A stretch of 64,000 nt of DNA from Inia geoffrensis (GCA_036417435.1 JAZAQT010000880.1:118970-182969), one strand, 5' to 3'. Positions 39,939-53,279 are shown, counted from the stretch's first letter. Numbers and translations: made by a program. Notes: generated by a model from the sequence alone, not told the origin.

Positions 39939-41676
39939 TTATTTTTATAAGGGGATTTATCTTATGTACACTGCTGTGTGTATGCTGCTGTACACAAATG
40001 ATTTTCTTATGGAGACCTATAAATGTATGGGTTTTAATTTTCTTCATAGTCAGGTATATTCTTCGGTTTTGAACACGGGGTGCTGAGTCCATGTGGTTGA
40101 GCGAGGAGGAGGTCTTGTCTAATATATATTTGGCTTATGGAATGGTATCTGTCCTAATATCAACCTCTGGTTTTATGCAGCCTCCCCACTCTCCTTTCCC
40201 CTTAAGCAAGCATCAGTTTCTTTTGTAAATGTGAGACTCTGTTGTGTTTTGTAATGCAGTTCACGCGTAGCCGTGTTTACGTTCCCGGTATTCGTGATAC
40301 CTTATGATGTTTCTTTTTCTGTGTGACTTATTTCACTTAGAATCATCGTAACTAAATCCACTCATTATGCTGCTACTGGTCTGTTGCCATTGATTTCATT
40401 GTTGAGTGATATTCCATTGTAGGGATGTACCACAACTTTTATATCCATTTTTCTCTTTCTGGGCTATTGAAGTTGTACCATAGTCAAGGTTCCTGTAAAG
40501 AGAGCAGCCCCAAACTTTGGTGTGGCTCTGTCTTTTTCATTTAAATTTTCCGAATCTATGGCACCATAAGTGGAAGTGCCCTAGGCTCTCTAGCTTGGTT
40601 TTCTCTTTGTTCCAGGAAACACCATCCACTTCTCCAGAGTGGCTGTTGGCAATTTACATCCCGCCCATCAGCATAACAAGGCTGCCGGTTCTCCATGGCC
40701 TGTCCTGCCTCTCTGGATTTTACACTTTTTTTCGGAGGGCCCTTTTGATTGGTGGGAAGTGAGAGTTGCTTGTAGTGCGGATTTCCATTGCAGGCTTGCT
40801 TGGTTGGCCAAAAAGGGCGTATGCTTTTTTTCCTGAATATATTCAGGAAAAAACGCATACGGCCTTTTTGGCCAAGTGCATCACTGTCGATCTGCTGCCT
40901 CTTTTCCTACGCTTTCAGAGCAATCCTTATCTACCCCCCCGATATCTGTTTTCTGCAATTCTGCGTCGCGTTCAAGTCCTCCTCACAGCCTTCCTTCAAT
41001 AAATTTTTGGATGATAGGGGTCATTTGGAACTCTGCAGGATTGTGAGTTACAGTGTCAGAAATCTCCTTTTCTCAACTCGGTTTCTTGTGAGCTGACCGC
41101 AAACCCGAAGAATTGCTTCAGGCCCTAATCTCGTTCCGGCATGGCACGCTGAGCCTTTGGTGAACTCTTCTTCCTGTAGGGAAATCAGAGTTCAATGTGC
41201 CCGTCCAAACACATCGAGTTAGCCGCTCATTGGTTCTCCTTATTCCTGATCATCTTCTACCGAAATTGCAAAGTGTGCGAAACAAGAGGTCAAAGGCACT
41301 GACTCTCCAAGTGGGGAGAATGTTAATATGGTCTCTGGAGCGGCGAACTTGAGTCCCAGGGTTCGAAAATGGCGATGAGTTTTAGAAACTTTGCCTGATC
41401 ACTTCGTGGACCATATTCTGGGTTTTCCATGCATATTTTAGCTGAAGGATAAATCCCTTAAACGTGGAGATTTGGGACCCGTGGAATGGGAACCATGCAC
41501 CATTACCTCAAAGGGTCTGCATTCCCTCACCAATAGCATCAGCCCCAAGTGTCCAGCCTTATCTCTCCCACAGCTGTGGATGTAGAGGTGGTAAATCCAA
41601 GATTCCACACAAGCCCTGAAGGACTTATTTAAGAATTTCTCTCTATTTCACAGTCCTTGTGTTTTCTTCTTCAAAT
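39939..41676. repeat. Satellite monomer 24 (core, class with 17/20/22)
   Basis: Palindrome at 40804-40875 with 'atgcttttttt' on the left and 'acggcc' on the right. One extra C near 40937 makes it 1,738 bp. Confidence 0.93.
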
Positions 41677-43413
41677 TTATTTTTATAAGGGGATTTAGCT
41701 TATGTACACTGCTGTGTGTATGCTGCTGTACACAAATGATTTTCTTATGGAGACCTATAAATGTATGGGTTTTAATTTTCTTCATAGTCAGGTATATTCC
41801 TCTGTTTTGAACACGGGGTGCTGAGTCCATGTGGTTGAGCGAGGAGGAGGTCTTGTCTAATATATATTTGGCTTATGGAATGGTATCTGTCCTAATATCC
41901 ACCTCTGGTTTTATGCAGCCTCCCCACTCTCCTTTCCCCTTAAGCAAGCATCAGTTTCTTTTTTAAATGTGAGACTCTGTTGTGTTTTGTAATGCAGTTC
42001 ACGCGTAGCCGTGTTTACGTTCCCGGTATTCGTGATACCTTATGATGTTTCTTTTTCTGTGTGACTTATTTCACTTAGAATCATCGTAACTAAATCCACT
42101 CATTATGCTGCTACTGGTCTGTTGCCATTGATTTCATTGTTGAGTGATATTCCATTGTAGGGATGTACCACAACTTTTATATCCATTTTTCTCTTTCTGG
42201 GCTATGGAAGTTGTACCATAGTCAAGGTTCCCGTAAAGAGAGCAGCCCCAAACTTTGGTGTGGCTGTGTCTTTTTCATTTAAATTTTCCGAATCTATGGC
42301 ACCATAAGTGGAAGTGCCCTAGGCTCTGTAGCTTGGTTTTGTCTTTGTTCCAGCAAACACCCTCCACTTCTCCAGAGTGGCTGTTGGCAATTTACATCCC
42401 GCCCATCAGCATAACAAGGCTGCCGGTTCTCCATGGCTTGTCCTGCCTCTCTGGATTTTACACTTTTTTTCGGAGGGCCCTTTTGATCGGTGGGAAGTGA
42501 GAGTTGCTTGTAGTGCGGATTTCCATTGCAGGCTTGCTTGGTTGGCCAAAAAGGGCGTATGCGTTTTTTCCTGAATATATTCAGGAAAAAACGCATACGC
42601 CCTTTTTGGCCAAGTGCATCACTGTCGAACTGCTGCCTCTTTTCCTACGCTTTCAGAGCAATTCTTATCTACCCCCCGATATCTGTTTTCTGCAATTCTG
42701 CGTCGCGTTCAAGTCCTCCACACAGCCTTCCTTCAATAAATTTTTGGATGATAGGGGTCATTTGGAACTCTGCAGTATGGTGAGTTACAGTGCCAGAAAT
42801 CTCCTTTTCTCAACTCGCTTTCTTGTGAGCTGACCGCAAACCCGAAGAATTGCTTCAGGCCCTAATCTCGTTCCGGCATGGCACGCTGAGCCTTTGGTGA
42901 ACTCTTCTTCCTGTAGGGAAATCAGAGTTCAATGTGCCCGTCCAAACACATCGAGTTAGCCGCTCATTGGTTCTCCTTATTCCTGATCATCTTCTACCGA
43001 AATTGCAAAGTGTGCGAAACAAGAGGTCAAAGGCACTGACTCTCCAAGTGGGGAGAATGTTAATATCGCCTCTGGAGCGGCGAACTCGAGTCCCAGGGTT
43101 CGAAAATGGCGATGAGTTTTAGAAACTTTGCCTGATCACTTCGTGGACCATATTCTGGGTTTTCCATGCATATTTTAGCTGAAGGATAAATCCCTTAAAC
43201 GTGGAGATTTGGGACCCGTGGAATGGGAACCATGCACCATTACCTCAAAGGGTCTGCATTCCCTCACCAATAACATCAACCCGAAGTGTCCAGCCTTATC
43301 TCTCCCACGGCTGTGGATGTAGAGGTGGTAAATCCAAGATTCCACACAAGCCCTGAAGGACTTATTTAAGAATTTCTCTCTATTTCACAGTCCTTGTGTT
43401 TTCTTTTTCAAAT
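41677..43413. repeat. Satellite monomer 25 (core)
   Basis: Perfect ancestral-type palindrome at 42542-42613. Last copy that is core-type throughout. Shares 'ctctgcagtatggtg' with monomer 11. Confidence 0.93.
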
Positions 43414-45149
43414 TTATTTTTATAAGGGGATTTAGCTTATGTACACTGCTGTGTGTATGCTGCTGTACACAAATGATTTTCTTATGGAGACCTATAAAGG
43501 TATGGGTTTTAATTTTCTTCATAGTTAGTTATATTCCTCGGTTTTGAACACGGGGTGCTGAGTCCATGTGTTTGAGCGAGGAGGAGGTCTTGTCTAATAT
43601 ATATTTGGCTTATGGAATGGTATCTGTCCTAATATCAACCTCTGGTTTTATGCAGCCTCCCCACTCTCCTTTCCCCTTAATCAAGCATCAGTTTCTTTTG
43701 TAAATGTGAGACTCTGTTGTGTTTTGTAATGCAGTTCACGCGTAGCCGTGTTTACGTTCCCGGTATTCGTGATACCTTATGATGTTTCTTTTTCTGTGTG
43801 ACTTATTTCACTTAGAATCATCGTAACTAAATCCACTCATTATGCTGCTACTGGTCTGTTGCCATTGATTTCATTGTTGAGTGATATTCCATTGTAGGGA
43901 TGTACCACAACTTCTATATCCATTTTTCTCTTTCTGCGCTATTGAAGTTGTACCATAGTCAAGGTTCCCGTAAAGAGAGCAGCCCCAAACTTTGGTGTGG
44001 CTGTGCCTTTCTCTTTTAAATTTTGCGAATCTATGGCACCATAAGTGGAAGTGCCCTAGGCTCTCTAGCTTGGTTTTCTCTTTGTTCCAGGAAACACCAT
44101 CCACTTCTCCAGAGTGGCTGTTGGCAATTTACATCCCGCCCATCAGCATAACAAGGCTGCCGGTTCTCCATGGCCTGTCCTGCCTCTCTGGATTTTACAC
44201 TTTTTTCGGAGGGCCCTTTTGATCGGTGGGAAGTGAGAGTTGCTTGTAGGGCGGATTTCCATTGCAGGCTTGCTTGGTTGGTCAAAAAGGGCGTATGCGT
44301 TTTTTCCTGAATATATTCAGTAAAAAACGCATACGGCCTTTTTGGCGAAGTGCATCACTGTCGAACTGCTGCCTCTTTTCCTACGCTTTCAGAGCAATTC
44401 TTATCTACTCCCTGATATCTGTTTTCTGCAATTCTGCGTCGCGTTCAAGTCCTCTTCACAGCCTTCCTTTAATAAATTTTTGGATGATAGGGGTCAATTG
44501 GAACTCTGCAGGATTGTGAGTTACAGTGCCAAAAATCTCTTTTTCTGAACTCGCTTTCTTGTGAGCTGACCACAAACCCAAAGAATTGCTGCAGGTCCTA
44601 ATCTCGTTCCGACACTGCACGCTGAGCCTTTGGTGAATTCTTCTTCCTGTAGGGAAATCAGAGTTCAATGTGCCCGTCGAAACACATAGAGTTAGTCGCT
44701 CATTGGCTCTCCCTATCCCTGTTCATCTTCCACAGAAATTGCAAACTGTGCCAAACAAGAGGTTAAATGCACTGTCTCTCCATGTGGGGAGAGTGTTAAT
44801 AAGGCATCTGGAATGGAGAACACGAGTACCAGAGGGCGAAAATGGCGATGAGTTTTAGAAATTTTGCCTGGACACTTGTTGGACCATATTCTGGGTTTTC
44901 CATGCATATTTTAGCAGTAGGATAAATCCTTTAAAACTGGAGATTTGGGACGTGTGGAATGGGAACCATGCACCATTACATCAAAGGGTCTGCATTCCCT
45001 CACCAATCCTATCAGCCCCAAGTTTCCAGCCTTATCTCTCCCCCAGCTGTGGATATAGAGGTGGTAAATCCAAGACTCCTCAAAAGCCCTGAAGGGCTTA
45101 TTTAAGAATTTCTCTCTATTTCACAGTCTTTGTGTTTTGTTTTTCAAAT
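43414..45149. repeat. Satellite monomer 26 (core-to-edge switch)
   Basis: The left part is core-type up to and just past the palindrome (44278-44349, several mismatches). From about 44,410-44,460 rightward it is edge-type ('cctcttcacag', 'gtgaattcttc', 'gttaatgc'). Confidence 0.93.
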
Positions 45150-46885
45150 TTATTTTTATAAGGGGATTTAGCTTTTTTTCACTGCTGTGTTTATGCCGTT
45201 GTACACAAAAGATTTTCCTAAGGAGACCTATAAATATATGGGCTTTAAGTTTCTCCATAATCAGGCATATTCCGAGGTTTTGAATACGGGGTGTTGAGTC
45301 CATTTGGTTGAGCAAGGAGTAGGTCTTGTCTAATATATATTTTGCTTGTGGAATGGTATCTGTCCTAAAGTCAACCTCTGGTTTTATGCAGCCTCCCCAC
45401 TCTCCTTTCCCCTTAAGCAAGCTTAAGTTTCTTTTCTAAATGTGAGACTCTCTTGTGTTTTGTAATGCAGTTCATGTGTAGCCATGTTTACATTCCTGGT
45501 ATTAGTGATATCTTATGATGTTTTTTTTTCTGTGTGACTTATTTCACTTAGAATCATCGTACCTACATCCACTCATTATGCTGGTACTGGTCTGCTGCCA
45601 TTGATGTCACTGTTGAGTGATATTCCATTGTAGGTATGCACCACAACTTCTATATACATTTTTCTCTTTCTGGGCTATTGAAGTTCTACCATAGTCAAGG
45701 TTCCAGTAAACAGAGCACCCCCAAACTTTGGTGTGGCTGTGCCTTTTTCATGGAAGGTTTCCGAATCTATAGCACTATAAGTGGAAGTGCCCTAGGCTCT
45801 CTAGCTTGTTTTTTACTTTGTTCCTGGAAACACCATACACTTCTCCAGAGTGGCTGTTGGCAATTTACATCCCACCCATCAGCATAACAAGGCTGCCAGT
45901 TCTCCATGGCCTGTCCTGCCTCTCTGGATTTTACACTTTTTTTGGATTGCCCTTTTGAGGGGTAGGAAGTGAGACTTCATTGTAGTGCGGATTTGCATTG
46001 CAGACTTGCTTGGTTGGCCAAAAAGGGCGTATGCGTTTTTTCCTGAATATATTCAGGAAAAAACGCATACGCCCTTTTTGGCCAAGTGCATCACTGCCGA
46101 AGTACTGCCTCTTTTCTCGTGCTTTCAGAGCAATTCTTATCTACCACCTGATATCTGTTTTCTTCAATTCTGCATCGTGTTCAAGTCCTCTTCACAGCCT
46201 TCCTTCAATAGATTTTTGGATGATAGGGGTAATTTGTAACTCTGCAGGCTTGTGAATTACAGTGCCAAAAATCTCCTTTTTTAAACTCTCTTTTTTGTGA
46301 GCTGACCGCAAACGCGAAGAATCACTTCAGGCCTTAAACTCGCTCCGGCACGGCACGCTGAGCCTTTGGTGAATTCTTCTTCCTGGGTGGAAAGCAGAGT
46401 TCAATGTGCCCGTTCAAACACTTACAGCTAGTCGCTCAATGGTTCTCCTTATTCCTGTTCATCTTCCGCAGAAATTTCAAAATGTGTCAAACAAGATGTT
46501 AAAGGCACTGACTCTCCAAGTGGGGAGAATGTTAATAACGCATCTGGAACAGCAAACTCGAGTACCAGGGGTCGAAAATGGCGATGAGTTTTAGAAATAT
46601 TGCCTGGTCACTTGGTGGACCATATTCTGGGTTTTCCATGCCTATTTTAGCTGAAGGATAAATCCCTTAAACCTGGGGATTTGGGACCCGTGGAATGGGA
46701 ACCATGCCCCATTACATCCAAGGGTCTGCATTCCCTCACCCATCCTATCAGCCCCAAGTGTCCAGCCTTATCTCTCCCCGAGCTGTGGATGTAGAGGTGG
46801 TAAATCCAAGACTCCTCAAAAGCCCTGAAGGACTTATTTAAGAAATTCTCTCTATTTCACAGTCTTTGTGTTTTGTTTTTCAAAT
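45150..46885. repeat. Satellite monomer 27 (edge)
   Basis: Diverged from the core but with a perfect 72-bp palindrome at 46014-46085. Shares 'cgaagtactgcc' and 'tttctcgtgcttt' with monomer 28 (28 has 'ttcgaagtactgcc'). Confidence 0.92.
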
Positions 46886-48620
46886 TTATTTTTATAAGCG
46901 GATTTAGGTTATTTTCACTGCTGTGTTTATGCTGCAGTACACAAATGATTTTCTTAGGGAGACCTATAAATATATGGGTTTTAAGTTTCTTCATAGTCAG
47001 GTATATTCCTAGGTTTTGAATATGGGGTGTTGAGTCCATTTTGTTGAGCAAGGAGTAGGTCTTGTCTAATATATATTTGGCTTGTGGAATGGGATCTGTA
47101 CTAATGTCAACTTCTGGTTTTATGCAGCCTCCCCAGTCTCCTTTGCCCTTAAGCAAACATAAGTTTCTTTTGTAAATGTGGGTCCCTGTGGTGTTTTGTA
47201 ATACAGTTCATGCGTAGCCGTGTTTACATTCCCGGTATTAGTGATATCTTATGATGTTTCTTTTTCTGTGTGACTTATTTCACTTAGAAGCATCGTACCT
47301 ACATCCACTCATTATGCTTCTACTGGTCTGTTGGAATTGATTTCATTGTTGAGTGACATTCCATTGTAGGCATGTACCACAACTTCTATGTCCATTTTTC
47401 TCTTTCTTGGCTATTGAATTTGTACCATAGTCAAGGTTTCCGTAAGCAGAGCAGCCCCAAATTTTGGTGTGGCTGTGTCTTTTTCATGGAAATTTTCCGA
47501 ATCTAAAGCTCCATAAGTGGAAGTGCCCTAGGCTCTCTAGCTTGTTTTTTACTTTGTTCCTGGAAACACCATACACTTCTCCAGAGTGGCTGTTGGCAAT
47601 TTACATCCCACCCATCAGCATAACAAGGCTGCCAGTTCTCCATGGCCTGTCCTGCCTCTCTGGATTTTACACTTTTTTTGGATTGCCCTTTTGAGGGGTG
47701 GGATGTGAGACTTCATTGTAGTGCGGATTTCCATTGCAGGCTTGCTTGGTTCGCCAAAAAGGGCGTATGCGTTTTTTCCTGAATATATTCAGGAAAAAAC
47801 GCATACGCCCTTTTTGGCCACGTGCATCACTTTCGAAGTACTGCCTCTTTTCTCGTGCTTTCCGAGCAATTCTTATCTACCACGTGATATCTGTTTTCTG
47901 CAATTCTGCGTCGCTTTCAACTCCTCTTCACAGCCTTCCTTCAATAAATTTTTGGATGAGAGGGTCATTTGTAACTCTGCAGGTTTGTAAAGTACAGTGC
48001 CAAAAATCCCCTTTCCTTAACTCACTTTCTTGTGGGCTGACCGCAAACCCGAAGAATCCCTTCAGGCCTTAATCTCATTCCAGCACGGCACGCTGAGCCT
48101 TTGGTGAATTATTCTTCCTGGGGGAAAATCAGAGTTCAGTGTGCCCGTTCAAACACCTACAGCTAGTCGCTCAATGGTTCTCCTTATTCCTGATCATCTT
48201 CCGCAGAAATTTCAAACTGTGACAAACAAGATGTTAAAGGCACTGACTCTCCAAGTGGGGAGAGTGTTAATAATGCATCTGGAATGGCGAACTCGAGTAC
48301 CAGGGCGCGAAAATGGCGATGAGGTTTAGAAGTATTGCCTGGTCACTTTGTGGACCATATTCTGGGTTTTCCATGCCTATTTTAGCTGAAGGATAAATCC
48401 CTTACACCTGGGGATTTGGGACCCATCGAATGGGAACCATGCACCATTACATCAAAGGGTCTGCATTCCCTCACCAATCCTATCAGCCCCAAGTGTCCAG
48501 CCTTATCTCTACCCGAGCTGTGGATGCAGAGGTGGTAAATCCAAGACTCCTCAAAAGCCCTGAAGGAATTATTTAAGAATTTCTCTCTATTTCACAGTCT
48601 TTTTGTTTTGTTTTTCAAAT
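46886..48620. repeat. Satellite monomer 28 (edge)
   Basis: Palindrome at 47750-47821 is intact except at its outermost bases ('ttcgcc' left, 'ggccac' right). Closest relative is monomer 27. Confidence 0.92.
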
Positions 48621-50363
48621 TTATTTTTATAAGTGGATTTAGCTTATTTTCACTGCTCTGTTTATGCCACTGTACACAAATGATTTTCTTAGGGAGACCT
48701 ATAAATATATGGGTTTTAAGTTTCTTCATAGTCAGGTATATTCCTAGGTTTTGAATATGGGGTGTTGAGTCCATTTGGTTGAGCAAGGAGTAGGTCTTGT
48801 CTAATATATATTTGGCTTATGGAATGGTATCTGTTCTAATGTCAACCTCTGGTTTTATGCAGTCTCCGCACTCTCCTTTCCCCTTAAGCAAGCATAAGTT
48901 TCTATTGTAAATGTGAGACTCTGTTTTGTTTTGTAATGCAGTTCATGCGTAGCCGTGTTTACATTCCCGGTATTAGTGATATCTTATGATGTTTCTTTTT
49001 CTGTGTGACTTATTTTACTTAGAATCATCGTACCTAAATCCACTCATTATGCTGCTACGGGCCTGATGACATTGATTTCATTGCTGAGTGATATTCCATT
49101 GTACCTAAGTACCACAACTTCAATATCAATTGTTCTCTTTCTGCGCTATTGAAGCTTTACAGTAGTCACGGTTCGTGTCAACAGAGAAGCCATAAATTTT
49201 GGTGTGTCTCTGTCTTTTTCATTTTAAGTTTCATAATCTATAGGACCATAAGAGGAAATGCCCTAAGCTCTGTGGCTTGTTTTTTTTATATGTTTCAGTA
49301 AACACCATACACTTTTCCAGAGTGGCTGTTGGCAATTTTCATCCCGCCCATCAGTATATCAAGGCTGCCTGTTCTCCATGGCCTGTCCTGCCTCTCTGGA
49401 TTTTTCCATTTTTTCAGACAGCTCTTTTGAGCGTTGGGAATTGAGACTTCATTGTAGCGTGGATTTCCTTTGCAGGTTGCTTGGTTGGCCACAAAGGGCA
49501 TATGCGTTTTTTCCTGAATGTAATCAGGAAAAAACACATACGCCCTTTTTCGCCATGTGCATCATTTTTGAAGTTGTGCCTCTTTTCCTATGCTTTAAAT
49601 GTAATTCCAATCTCCCACCTGAAGTCGGTTTCCTGCAATTCTCCCTCACTTTCAAGTCCTCTTTGCATCCTTAGTTCAATATATTTCTAGATGATAGTGG
49701 GCATTTGTAACTCTCTTGTTTTGTGAATTACAGTTCCTCTGAGCTCCTTTTTTCAACTCCCTTTCTTGTGAGTTGACTGTAAAACTGCAAGATTGCTTCA
49801 ATCCATATTCTTGTTTTCGGGCGCCTTGCTGAGCCTTTGGTTAATACTTCTTTCTGATGTGAAATTAGAGTGACATGTGTCCTTCAGAGCCCTTACAGCT
49901 AATATCTCATTGTTTCTCCCTCTTCCCATTCATCCTCTCCACTCATTACAGACTGTGCAAAACAGGAAATTAGAGGCATTGCCTATCCAAATGGTGTGAT
50001 TTTTAGTAAAGTAGCTGGAAAGTCGATCCTGTGACCCAGTAGTGGAAAAATGAGGTGCGTTTTAGAAACCTTTCCCAATCACATGGTATGCCATCTGTTG
50101 GGTTTTTCATGCATGGTTTAGCTGTAAGGAGATTCCCTTAAACCTGGAGTGTTGTGATCCATGGAATGAGGAGCTTTAAGTATTGTATTAGAGGGTCGGC
50201 TTTTGCTCACCAAAGCTCACCAATCCTCATAGCCCCATGTGTCCATCCTTATGTCTTATCCAGCTATCAATTTATATGTGGTCAATCCACGTTGCATCAC
50301 AGACCCTGAAACAATTTTGTAAGAATTTTTCTCTTTCTTTGTCTCTGTGTTTTGTTTTAAAAT
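48621..50363. repeat. Satellite monomer 29 (edge, strongly diverged)
   Basis: Palindrome at 49485-49556 with a disrupted centre ('gaatgtaatc') and several arm mismatches. Many substitutions and small indels in the segment right of it. Confidence 0.9.
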
Positions 50364-51331
50364 TTATTTTATAATGAAGTTTAGCTGATTTTCACTGCTG
50401 TGTTTGTGCCACTCTGCACACACTTGATTCCCTTATGGAGATATATCAATACAAAGGTTTTAAGATTCCTACTACTCACATATATTCCTCTGTGGTGAAT
50501 AGGGTGTGTTGAGGCCAGTTCATTGAGCAAGGTGTAGATCTTGTCTATTACGTATTTGGTTTATTGAATGGTATCTGTGTTAATTTCAAACTCTGATTTT
50601 ACGCATCACTCCACCTCACCTTTCCCGTTAAGCTGACGTAAGTGTGTTTTCTAAATGTGATACACTCTTCTCCTTTGAAATTCAGTTGTTGTGCAGTCAT
50701 ATTTACATTCCCTCTATGAGTGATATCTTATGACATGTTTCTTTTTCTGTGTGACTTAACTCAAGCAGTATCATCGAAACTCGGTCCACTCTTTATGCTT
50801 CTACTAGCCTTATTACATTTATTTCATGGTGAAGAGATATTCCATTGTGCGTAAGTACCACACCTTCTTTATCCATTGTTCTCTTTCCTGGGATATTTAA
50901 GGTGTACTGAAGTCGAGGTTCTTGTAAACAGAGCAGCCCTAAACTTTGTTGTGCCTGTGTCTGTTTGATTTTTAGAATTCCTTAGATATAGTCCCGTGAT
51001 TGCAAGTGCCCTATTCTCTGTAGCTCTGTTTTTTAGATGATTTAGAAACCAGGATACACTTCTCCAGAGTGCCTCTTCTCAGTTTACACACAGCCCATCA
51101 GTGTATCAAGGCTGCCTGTTCTCCATGGCCTGTCCTGCATTTCTGCGTTTTACAATTTTTTCGGATGGCCCTTTTGACTGGTAGGAAATGAGACTTCTTT
51201 GGTGTGCAGATTTGCATTGCTTGCTTGCTTGGTTGCCCATAAAGTGCACATGCGTGTTTTCCTGAATATATTCAGGAGAAAATGCATACGCCCTTTTTGG
51301 CCAACTGCACCATTTTAGAAATCCTGCCGCC
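50364..51331. repeat. Satellite monomer 30 (edge, truncated)
   Basis: Strongly diverged L1-derived half and a decayed palindrome at 51233-51304. Satellite similarity stops about 27 bp after the palindrome, at the start of the spacer. Confidence 0.9.
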
Positions 51332-51474
51332 TTGTGCCTTGGGAAGTAGGCAGAGTCCGAACTTTAGATTATTGATGTCGTCAGGGTCAGAAGCACTCAC
51401 CAACGGCTTACCTTAGGTTACATTTTAACTGTCATTGATAGATGATGTCAATAAAAATATCTATTCTTCTTCCG
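51332..51474. other. Unrecognised spacer sequence next to array A
   Basis: About 140 bp with no satellite, L1 or other similarity that I recognise. It holds the boundary where monomer 30 stops. Confidence 0.5.
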
Positions 51475-51632
51475 TTTTTTTCCCCTTATACGTTATTGCA
51501 AAATATTGAGTGTAGTTCCCTATGCTATACAGTAGTTCCTTGTAGATGATCTACTTTATACATAGCAGTGTGTATGTGTTAATCCCAAACTGTTAATTTA
51601 TCCCTCCTCCTACTTTCCCCTTTGGTAATAAT
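51475..51632 (-). mobile_element. L1 3'UTR fragment
   Basis: Strong match by eye to the artiodactyl/cetacean L1 3'UTR on the minus strand: 'ttattgcaaaatattgagtg', 'ttccctatgctatacagtag', 'tgttaatcccaaactg' and 'ttcccctttggtaa'. It is far better preserved than the L1 part of the satellite, so it inserted later. Only the 3'UTR is present. Confidence 0.85.
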
Positions 51633-51954
51633 AAATTATAAGATTTTATACTTCTCAGAAATGGGAGAGCTGAAACAGAGGTATAATTTTCAGTGGAAAA
51701 GCATTTAAAATAAGATTGAAGCTTTAACCAAGATTATTAGATGTACATCCTTGGAAAGAAATCACTTCATTTCTCTAATATTGACCTGACAAATAAGACA
51801 AATCTTTAACTGAACTTGCTTATAATAGAATGATGGAAATATAAAATGGAAGTGTTAGAAACATCTTATTTTACCCGAGCCTTATATACTGTTCTATGTT
51901 AATTACAGTTTGGCTCACTCATCTGTTCATTGAAGTTACAATGTTATCAATTTC
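51633..51954. other. AT-rich unrecognised spacer
   Basis: About 320 bp of AT-rich DNA with no recognisable gene, repeat or motif. Confidence 0.5.
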
Positions 51955-52430
51955 TGTTACTCATCCTCCAGAGTGGACCCCAACAAGTATGCCCCTGCCC
52001 AGTGTCATTGGAGCCAACAGATCGAGACTGAGTTTGGTTCAGAAGCAAAGGAAACTATATTTTGATCAGAGAATGGAGAGGTGAGAGCATGCGCTACCCT
52101 GTAGGTTGTGTTGGCCTGCTGTGTAGAGGTCCTGTGAGAGTCAGTGGGAGGGAGGGGACGGAGCTCTAGGGGGCCGGCTTGGATGCAGCTCAGGCTCAAT
52201 ATCGCGGAGCCTGCACAGGGCCCCAGGAGCTGAAGTGTCAACCCAGCCATTCTGCAGTAGGAAAACTGGTCTGAAGGGTCGGGTGTGGCAGCTCTGCATG
52301 TGGGAACCTAGGAGCACGTGAAATTAGACAAAGCACAAAGGATAACAAAGGTTAGACTTTATTTTATTGCCCAGATTCTATTTTTATCTCCTAGGGATTT
52401 TTAATGGGCTTTGCTGGTGACAAAACCCTC
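51955..52430 (-). mobile_element. Possible ERV LTR (degenerate)
   Basis: Read on the minus strand, 51,955-52,080 resembles the R/U5 part of a class I retroviral LTR: a 'tttgcttctgaaccaaactc' stretch where such LTRs usually have a polyadenylation signal, then 'ctgttggctcc' and a 'gttggggtccactc' end. It lies downstream, on the same strand, of the pol relic at 53,280-54,235, as a 3' LTR would. No terminal TG/CA pair or matching 5' LTR was identified, and the far boundary is a guess. Confidence 0.4.
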
Positions 52431-53279
52431 CTCTGCCTTTTGTCCCATTCCTCATTCTTGGAGTGTTGAGTGTGCAGACCCCTCTTCTGTAACTGCTGAG
52501 TGCTGAGTTGGGAGCCCTCATACCCGGGGGTGAGGGTCAGAACTTCTCCCCAGCAGCCTGCAGGTGAGATTCATTGTCCCCAGGGCTGCTGCCCCCTTGC
52601 TCGTCCACCAGAGTACAAGCATTGGAAGTGTTATAGATTCTAATGACCTTTAAGGGTACAGGAAAGGTATGTGCAGAGACACTGTGGGGGGAGGTTTTAC
52701 CCCACCCCACATTTGTTAGGTCACCTTAGGCTGACCGTTTCTGCCAGCCTAGATGTTCTGACCAGTAGTCTTTGTTTTCTTCAATTAGGCCCCTGAATTA
52801 ATGTAAAAACAGTACCAGGTGTCAGAGCCTTGCCTGCTCAATTCCCAGTCAGTCCAGGGTCAGTGGTGATCCAGGACCATGATGGACACTGAGTCAACAG
52901 CCTTTTGAGGTAACCAGGAGTCCAGCCGGTCTTATTGGCCACCATCATCATGGTGGCTGTAGGCTTTTCTATGGTGACAGTGTGATATACTGTTCCCCTG
53001 CCAAGCTTATTAGCTCCCCTCTGGGTGCAGTAAGTCCTGAAAGCAGTAGTCTACTCTTTTTTTACACACTCTTGTTGTTTTCTGAGAGAAACTCCAGGTA
53101 AAATGATGGTTACTCGAGTCGCCATGGGGCCCCCTTGTCCCCGGTTGTCTCTCTGGAGGTTGGAGTTGGAGGGCCTCCTCACTCGAGGTCAGTGTGCCCA
53201 TGGAGCGAACCCTGCAACCTCAGGGCATGTTTGGTGGTTAGGATCAACACATGGGGTCCTTTTCCCTTAGGAGGGAGGT
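52431..53279. other. Spacer between possible LTR and pol relic
   Basis: Moderately GC-rich DNA with no clear family match. By position it would be the 3' part of the retroviral relic (remaining pol and env), but I cannot recognise protein similarity. Open frames here, such as 53,010-53,201 on the minus strand, are short and unsupported. Confidence 0.35.

Larger units (their letters stand above)
1..51331. repeat. Satellite array A, ~1,737-bp monomers, 30 copies
   Basis: Thirty head-to-tail copies of one monomer, seen by aligning the same landmarks in every copy. The 72-bp palindrome recurs at 866, 2597, 4333, 6070 and so on to 51233, a mean spacing of about 1,737 bp. Monomers 1-25 and the left half of 26 are very similar to each other. 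Monomers 27-30 and the right half of 26 are clearly more diverged. Core monomers carry an XhoI site (for example 1403-1408), so a 1.7-kb digest ladder is expected. Length and organisation fit the common cetacean satellite of baleen whales as I remember it. The array continues beyond the left end of the window. No gene is present; the recurrent short open frames are by-products of repetition. Confidence 0.95.

Noticed and set aside
1..51331. CRISPR array or bacterial repeat system
   Set aside because: The unit is 1.7 kb, contiguous and without spacers, and contains mammalian L1 sequence.
51896..52084. Possible exon or small gene in 51,896-52,084
   Set aside because: The segment overlaps a likely LTR R/U5 region on the minus strand and shows no recognised protein similarity.
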